Shown: positions 32,776 through 37,781 of the stretch, one piece after another
How the letters are laid out: each line of letters opens with the position of its first letter
Numbering within the stretch: position 1 is the first letter of the stretch
Origin: Schizophyllum amplum
Lineage: Eukaryota; Basidiomycota; Agaricomycetes; Agaricales; Schizophyllaceae
Length of the DNA: 37,781 nucleotides
Reading direction: 5' to 3'
Assembly (NCBI GenBank): GCA_007026445.1
Contig: VDMD01000192.1
Location: 1 to 37,781 of the forward strand
The notes under the pieces: generated by a model
The model's database searches: none
What the model was told of the DNA's origin: nothing
Seen by the model: only the letters and a program-made list of their open reading frames with translations
Program-made: the position numbers and the translations under genes

Positions 32776-33195
32776 ATGGATGACAGATCATCGATCACCT
32801 TCCCGGAAACCCTCACATTCCTCCCGTTCCAAAAACCATGTTTTTCTCGGCAAGTTGCCATCAGTTCACTGCTATACCGCGACACGCCGCGAACGCCACA
32901 CCGCCTCGTGGGACCCTTTCTGCGCTCAAGTGCTGGCCAGGTCCAAGTCGAGTATGTACATAATTTTTGCATAAAGGCCTTCATCTACCTCTGGGGACTC
33001 TTCTATTTGTCTGCTTTCAGACGCTACTTCATCTTGTGTCCCAATTGCCCCCAGGGACTGGCCAGGGAAGGTGCCTGGCTGCAGCAAAGAAGTCCTTCGC
33101 GAGTTTCCTTTAACGCTCCCGGCCTTCAAACATGCCAACCACCGAAGCGTCTCACCCGACAGACGCACCGCTTCCATTCCTGCATCGGACAATAG
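32776..33195 (+). CDS. Doubtful small ORF, divergent from KAP123
   Basis: An ATG 223 bp from the KAP123 start opens a 139-codon frame. A GTATGT...CTTTCAG intron at 32952-33020 (69 nt, in frame) would give 116 aa. The first 58 residues (ITFPETLTFLPFQKPCF, AISSLLYRDTPR) look protein-like. The end is low quality, although it contains CPNCP after splicing. I do not recognise a family. It could be the first exon of a gene whose later splicing I misread, or not coding at all. Confidence 0.28.
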   Translation: MDDRSSITFPETLTFLPFQKPCFSRQVAISSLLYRDTPRTPHRLVGPFLRSSAGQVQVEYVHNFCIKAFIYLWGLFYLSAFRRYFILCPNCPQGLAREGAWLQQRSPSRVSFNAPGLQTCQPPKRLTRQTHRFHSCIGQ

Positions 33196-33296
33196 ACAGC
33201 ATTTGACCGGATATGGTAAGGATGTTGCGGTTGTCCAACATTTGTCCAGTTAGGCGCCGACACCTCCAGGAAGCCATGCGCTGTGGTGCTGGAGCA

Positions 33297-33303
33297 TATA
33301 AAA
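33297..33303 (+). promoter_or_regulatory. TATA box of the 33370 gene
   Basis: TATAAAA lies 67 bp upstream of the ATG at 33370 and is followed by a CT-rich stretch with TCTTCC, typical of fungal transcription start regions. It supports the start chosen for the next gene. Confidence 0.5.
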
Positions 33304-33369
33304 CGAGACATAGCGTCTCTTCCTCTCACATACCCCTTACCTTTCTTCCCTTAGTGTGCCACTAACATA

Positions 33370-34204
33370 ATGTGGAGCTTTCACCTTACACCACGACACG
33401 CCCCCGATACGCCCACTGTTCCTAAGCGAGTACATGTGTGAGTCATGCAAGCGTCCAGCTGTCATTCAGTTCGCTCACCGAATCAGCAGTCAGTCGACGG
33501 ACACGTCTGGCAGCATTGCCGCGTCGTGCCCCACACCTAAGCGCGCGCTCAAAAAATGCGGGCGTCTCTTCATCGAGGCATGGAAGGTCTTGACACGCAG
33601 TCGGCTTCAGCGCAACACGGGTCGGTTCTCCTTCGTCCCGCCTGGATTCGAGATCGTCACACCGATGTCCACTCATCATGCCCTGCCACCCACCGCCGCC
33701 CCGTTGCCCCAGCACGACTTTTCAGAACAGGCGCTCACACAGGCCCGTGCTCATCGCCCCGGATACCAGCGCCTCACCTCTCACGCATCATCATCCGTAG
33801 CGTCCACCACGTATCGCACGCTCTCTCCGCGCCGCTCGGCCAGCGACGGACAACATGAGCCGCGGGCTCCTGCCGTCGAACGCTCGGCGCCGCCTTCACA
33901 ATCTGCACGCGCGCACCCCACAAACCAAGCCCGCCCCCTCGCTTCGCAGACTAGGCTCTCAAGCTCGCACGCCCGACGTGAAGCTTACGTCTATGTGCCC
34001 GGCCCACACGTCATGCGCGCGCCGTCCAGGCGGCGGCCGCCCAGCGGCAGTCGTGCCGCCGCATCTCGCGCCGCCTACCTGCAGCCCGCCGAGCGGCGCT
34101 CCTCCACGTCGTCAGTACGGCAACGACGGACGCGCTCTTGCAACAAGCGCATCACCGCGGACAGGTGCTCGGGCACCTATGTCCTCGTCGACTTTGTAAA
34201 CTGA
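33370..34204 (+). CDS. Unrecognised basic Ser/Arg-rich protein, 260 aa
   Basis: Exons are 33370-33437 and 33490-34204, summing to 783 nt (260 aa). The intron is 52 nt with a GTGAGT donor, a CTCAC branch-like site and a CAG acceptor. The short first exon gives MWSFHLTPRHAPDTPTVPKR. After the junction a block PKRALKKCGRLFIEAWKVLT looks helical. The next block, RFSFVPPGFEIVTPMS, also looks ordered. The rest is low-complexity and rich in Ser, Arg, Ala and Pro. The last residues, CSGTYVLVDFVN, are hydrophobic. No known domain is seen. The TATA box and splice signals support a gene; the protein looks lineage-specific. Confidence 0.6.
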
Positions 34205-34406
34205 AATGCCATGAATCGTAAGTCGCCATGCCACGACTTCCATCTGCAGGGCAGATGCGGGAGACTCTCTTTTGTATCACTTACCTATGTCGCCTTCAGA
34301 TCTGACTACGCTCGCTCACATGTAGACTCACTGTACACGCTATGATCATCAATAATGTACTGCATACAATACCTAATTTATACGCTGTGCCATATGTACA
34401 CGAGCG

Positions 34407-35627
34407 TCAGGGATGATCGATATACTTGCGCAAGCGGTTGTGAGCGGTCTCCTCCAAGTTCGGAGGCAGCCTGACTTCCAGGCGTTCTTCTTTCGGAGGA
34501 CCTTTGAGCATAGGCTTTATAGCGCGCAGCGACGCAACTATGAAGTCTATGTCGGTAATTTGGAACTCGATACGTGCAGACCGGAGGTTCTGCAAGTTCC
34601 GAAGAGGGGCTATGACAGCCTGCACAGCATGGGTAAGAATAATGCGGTGGCCCGGGTACTGAGACTACATACCGGGTATCTGCCAGTCTGATCTGCGCCA
34701 TCGCTCACGTTGTCAGTCGTACTTCGGACCAATATGCACAGGTGCTCCAGGCGAGGACATCGTGTTAGCAAAGCTGCAACGGGGGTGCTTATTAGCTTAT
34801 GTGCACGAGGCGCGCAGTCCACTCACAGGTCATGTCATCAGCGTCCGAGATGTCCAGTCCTCGAAGACTTCGGAGGTTGGGAAAGGCATCCTGAAGCATT
34901 CCAAGAAACGAACTCTCCATGCGACGCGAATGCGCGCCTGTAGATCGCCCGCCACATACAAAATGCTCGACATTGGGGCAGCTCCTGAGCAGAGCTCCGG
35001 CTGATAGCGGCACGAGGGGGAGTACCATTGTCTTGGACCGTCAAGAATTTCCACTTGTCGAATACGTTGAGCATTGTGAAGCAGTCGTACGCGAGGTGCA
35101 CGATATGCAACGTCTTCAGATTCGGCAAACGAGTGAGAGTGTGGACGAAGAGCGACATGGCGTCGGTTGCAAAGTCCGTCAGAGCAACGGTGACGGTTCT
35201 GTAGCACGGTTTCGTTATCAATCGCCACAGAGAATCATCAGATACGGGGCATCACGTACTCGACATATTGGGCTACGTCGGGCGAGCGGAAGGTCACTAT
35301 TTCGCACTGGCGAGTCAACTCTTTCGTAACATTCTTTCTCCACTCGCGCCAACCGCCCCGCCAGCTCTTCGCGAATACGTGCGCGTCGGATGCGAAGGCC
35401 TGCAAATCTCGCCACAGGACGGGAAGGAGTCTTCCGCGCAGTGCTCGGCAAGTTTGTGATAGCGCGCCAATTACAGATCGGCGTTCCAGGTATTTTTCAG
35501 GCGTCGGATAGCGATACAGCACCTGCACAGGTGTCGCCGGAGACACTTGCGCGAAGGAATCGATGATCTCGAGTAGGAGCTCGATTGGAAGGACGGGGAG
35601 GCCGCGCCTGTTGGGTGGAAGAGACAT
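34407..35627 (-). CDS. F-box-like protein (one frameshift)
   Basis: Exons are 35627-35260, 35198-34827, 34773-34673 and 34619-34407, totalling 1054 nt, one base more than an open frame needs. The frame changes near 35026-35036, between DKWKFLTVQ and MVLPLVPLSAGALL. With one base fewer the product is 350 aa. The N-terminus has an F-box-like segment typical of agaricomycetes: LPVLPIELLLEIIDSF, then a loop and SQTCRALRGRLLPVLWRDL. Leucine-rich repeat-like strands follow: TRLPNLKTLHIVHLAY, LRSCPNVEHFVCGG, FPNLRSLRGLDISDAD and LTRCPRLEHLCILV. F-box proteins normally recruit substrates to SCF ubiquitin ligases through Skp1. The substrate is unknown. The donor of the last intron could also be 39 nt upstream (GTGAGC), which would shorten the protein. 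Confidence 0.72.
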
Positions 35628-37490
35628 ATATTTCAAGCGTAGGGCCGTCCTTTTCCGAATAGCAGGCGAGATACCCTGAGCGTGCTGGACACCCCGGTTA
35701 CCTAGCCTCGCTACGATGGCAAAACGCGAGAGGATGTAAGAAAAATCTGCTGACGTCACGCGCACTTGCGTCCGCGGTCAAAGCGCATTATATCGGCCAC
35801 GTGGGCAATTGCTTACGGCAAGTCGAATTGATCCCGGAATTCCAGGAACTCCCCACGGCGACTTGACTTGAACGGCTCGAAGTTGAACTTGACCTGAACC
35901 TGACCTGACTCAAGTGAGCTGACCATCGGCGTGATCTTCGGCTCAGGCGCTGTACTTCATAATCATTCACTGTTGCCGGACGGAAGTAAGCCGGGCGCTT
36001 ACATATGATATCATAAGGTCAGCTTCAGACTCTGCCATGGCCACAAAGATTGGCGTTGGCTTTCAACCTCTCTCAACCTCTCTCACCTCTCTCAACGAAG
36101 TGTACTCCCTTCACGCTATATCTATTACCTGCAAGTTTGCCGCTTTTACTCTTTCCAGACTCTCCGACTCGAAGCGCTGTCAGAATTCTCAAGCGAACAT
36201 CCCAGTCTTGTCGGAGTCCCATACCCCTGGCGCATCATTCGCTAGCCGTTGCCACCCAGATTCCAGCGCCATCCGACCCCTGAGACCGGTCCTGTAACAG
36301 ACCAACGTTCTCGGCCGTGCACCCTCACAGCAGTCTCATTGCATTCGTCTTCGCTGCGGACGTTCGTCCAGCGTTCGTCTATCCTTGCAAGCGCGAATGG
36401 TCGAACCTGTCCATCAGATAAATGAACCGGCCAAACATCGGGCACAGGCCGCTGCCGCCACCATCTTTTGTCGCCCGTGGGCAGGTGCCCATCGTCGGTG
36501 TCTTAGGGAAGTTTGGGACTCCCCTCGTAGTATACTCAAGAACAATGGCCTTACTCATAGTGCGGTTGACAAGCTTGGCGCCCAGGTCAAGTTTTTAGCT
36601 AGATGGCATCCGCTGTTGACATGGACAGTCGATGGAGGACAGATAGATCGCATTCATCATCAGCTCATAACTGCGTTTAGAGTATCATAATATAGAATAG
36701 AGGCCTCCACCGCCAAGAGAACCTCCACTTTTTAGTAAGAGACTTAGAGAAGTATAGCTCGACGGCCTGGAAGTCAGAGGAGGCCCGCGAGCACTATGGA
36801 TGTACAAAATGCACTAGGCGTACGAGAGAGGGCTGTATGTGTGTATGTAGTATAGTGTACAGTTGCGTAGATATTTATTACTGGGGACCATGCTGGAGAC
36901 ACGACAAGGGTCATGCCGGAGGACACGACGGGGGTTGTGCCAAAGGCAAACGTCCGAGGGCGAAAATTATCTGAAGCCGGAAAGAGGATCGGTACTGGAA
37001 GAAAAGAAAGAGAATAGATATGTTCGAACCGCAAAAACAAAAGCTGAAATTCGTTGGTGGTAGAAGTACACAATGATGACGGGTCGTAAAATGATTAGAT
37101 AGAGGCAAGCACAAGGGAAATAGCACCCAGCGAAGGGGCGGTAGCAACCAGCGAAGGGGCGATAGCAGCCAACAAACGGGACCATGGAAGGGAGCGGACG
37201 ACATAGCACAGGAAGTGTACGGCATGCGCAAGGAAATAAACAAAGCGCGCGAAAGCAAGCGAGGACTATGACAAGAACGGGGCTAGGTGACATAGGAACG
37301 GGATGCGGGGGGACTAAACGTACTGCGTAGGATACCCTCGACGCCATGGCGCGCGGAGCCAGTCTACACGCGCAGATAGGTTGTGCGGCGGAAGTATAGT
37401 GACATTAGCCGCGAGCTATGTGGCGTGGGCGGGTCCTCCAAGATGCGCGCTGGGTCGGATCGACAAGGCGAGGAGTGTGCGTCGCGGATA
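35628..37490. other. Intergenic region with short repeats
   Basis: 1.86 kb with no supported gene. It holds TTGAACTTGACCTGAACCTGACCTGA-type repeats near 35875-35910 (in part shown). CTCTCTCAAC repeats lie at 36061-36097. GCGAAGGGGCGGTAGCAACC-like tandem units lie at about 37128-37172. Open frames across these repeats are low complexity and look non-coding. Confidence 0.45.
37128..37172. repeat. Tandem repeat, about 21-bp unit
   Basis: CAGCGAAGGGGCG(G/A)TAGCA is repeated at least twice with one or two changes, with a partial third unit at the edge. Confidence 0.5.
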
Positions 37491-37781
37491 TCACCACACC
37501 TCGACGAAGCTCCGGCCCATGGTCACCCGGGGCGGCGGCCGCAGGTCGATGAACGACTTGAGCTTCCGGGACGATTTCTCCGACTTGTCCGACGAGGACT
37601 TGACGTGCGACGACCGCGGCTTGCTCGACTTGCGCCCCGGCATCAGGAGCGACGGCGGGCGCAAGAAGGACGGCGTCGACTTGTTCGCGCGGTGCGTGGG
37701 GGCGGAGTGCGCGGGCGACGGCGGCTCGTACAGGAGCGAGGGCGCGAGATGCGCGGAAGAGCGCGCGATGACGAGCCCCGT
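37491..37781 (-). CDS. 3' end of an unrecognised gene, cut by the right edge
   Basis: The minus strand is open for all 96 codons from the window edge to TGA at 37493-37491. The composition is strongly coding-like (third-position GC), unlike the 1.9 kb beside it. The encoded part is basic and Ser/Pro-rich: LLYEPPSP, KSTPSFLRPPSLLMPGRKSS, HVKSSSDKSEKSSRKLKSFI and the end GRSFVEVW. No start codon is in the window, so it is easy to miss. I do not recognise the family; the short linear motifs suggest a disordered tail. Confidence 0.6.
   Translation of the reverse strand, partial: TGLVIARSSAHLAPSLLYEPPSPAHSAPTHRANKSTPSFLRPPSLLMPGRKSSKPRSSHVKSSSDKSEKSSRKLKSFIDLRPPPRVTMGRSFVEVW

Noticed and set aside
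36911..37347. Minus-strand open frames with repeated VGCYRPFAGCYRPFAGCY-like peptides
   Set aside because: The repetition comes from a 21-bp tandem DNA repeat. No splice signals, no domain and odd composition.
1..37781. CRISPR arrays, bacterial operons, prophage or attachment sites
   Set aside because: The spliced eukaryotic genes show nuclear fungal DNA. No regularly spaced repeats of that kind were seen.

Overview
This is a GC-rich fungal nuclear segment, almost certainly from an agaricomycete basidiomycete. The evidence is many 45-60 nt GT-AG introns with CTGAC-like branch sites, a basidiomycete-type expanded kinase-like family, F-box/LRR proteins, and single-copy eukaryotic housekeeping genes (ARPC2, LC8 dynein light chain, a Kap123/importin-4 karyopherin, Zds1, an Axl2-like protein and a DES1 desaturase). 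All models below were spliced by eye and checked for exon phase and summed length.

Left third (1-8.9 kb): three copies of a fungal kinase-like gene (copy 1 cut by the left edge, copy 2 a pseudogene, copy 3 nearly intact), a DES1 sphingolipid delta-4 desaturase gene and a decayed DES1 copy. Kinase copy 2 (+) and DES1 (-) are mirrored by DES1 pseudogene (+) and kinase copy 3 (-). This is an inverted segmental duplication with arms of about 2.3-2.5 kb around a spacer of about 2.6 kb. The spacer holds the DES1 5' end and the intact ARPC2 gene, which share a 235 bp divergent promoter.

Centre (9-24 kb): an unrecognised 674-aa protein, an LRR protein with a Cys-containing C-terminal domain, a Zds1 homologue (-), a 300 bp fold-back element in a 1.8 kb intergenic stretch, a Ser/Pro-rich protein of unknown role, and a gene-poor 3.5 kb stretch.

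Right part (24-37.8 kb): LC8 dynein light chain, an Axl2/Bud10-like cadherin-domain membrane protein (-), the 17-exon Kap123 gene (-), a doubtful small ORF, a basic Ser/Arg-rich protein, an F-box protein (-), and the 3' end of a further minus-strand gene cut by the right edge.

Five genes (kinase copies 1 and 3, KAP123, the F-box gene, and probably the Ser/Pro-rich gene) each carry exactly one single-base frameshift, and three of these lie in homopolymers. An essential gene is among them, so some breaks may be sequence errors. Kinase copy 2 (five indels) and the DES1 copy (stops, broken His boxes) are true decay. Actin, dynein, polarity and membrane-lipid genes lie near one another here, but nothing in the sequence shows they act as a unit.
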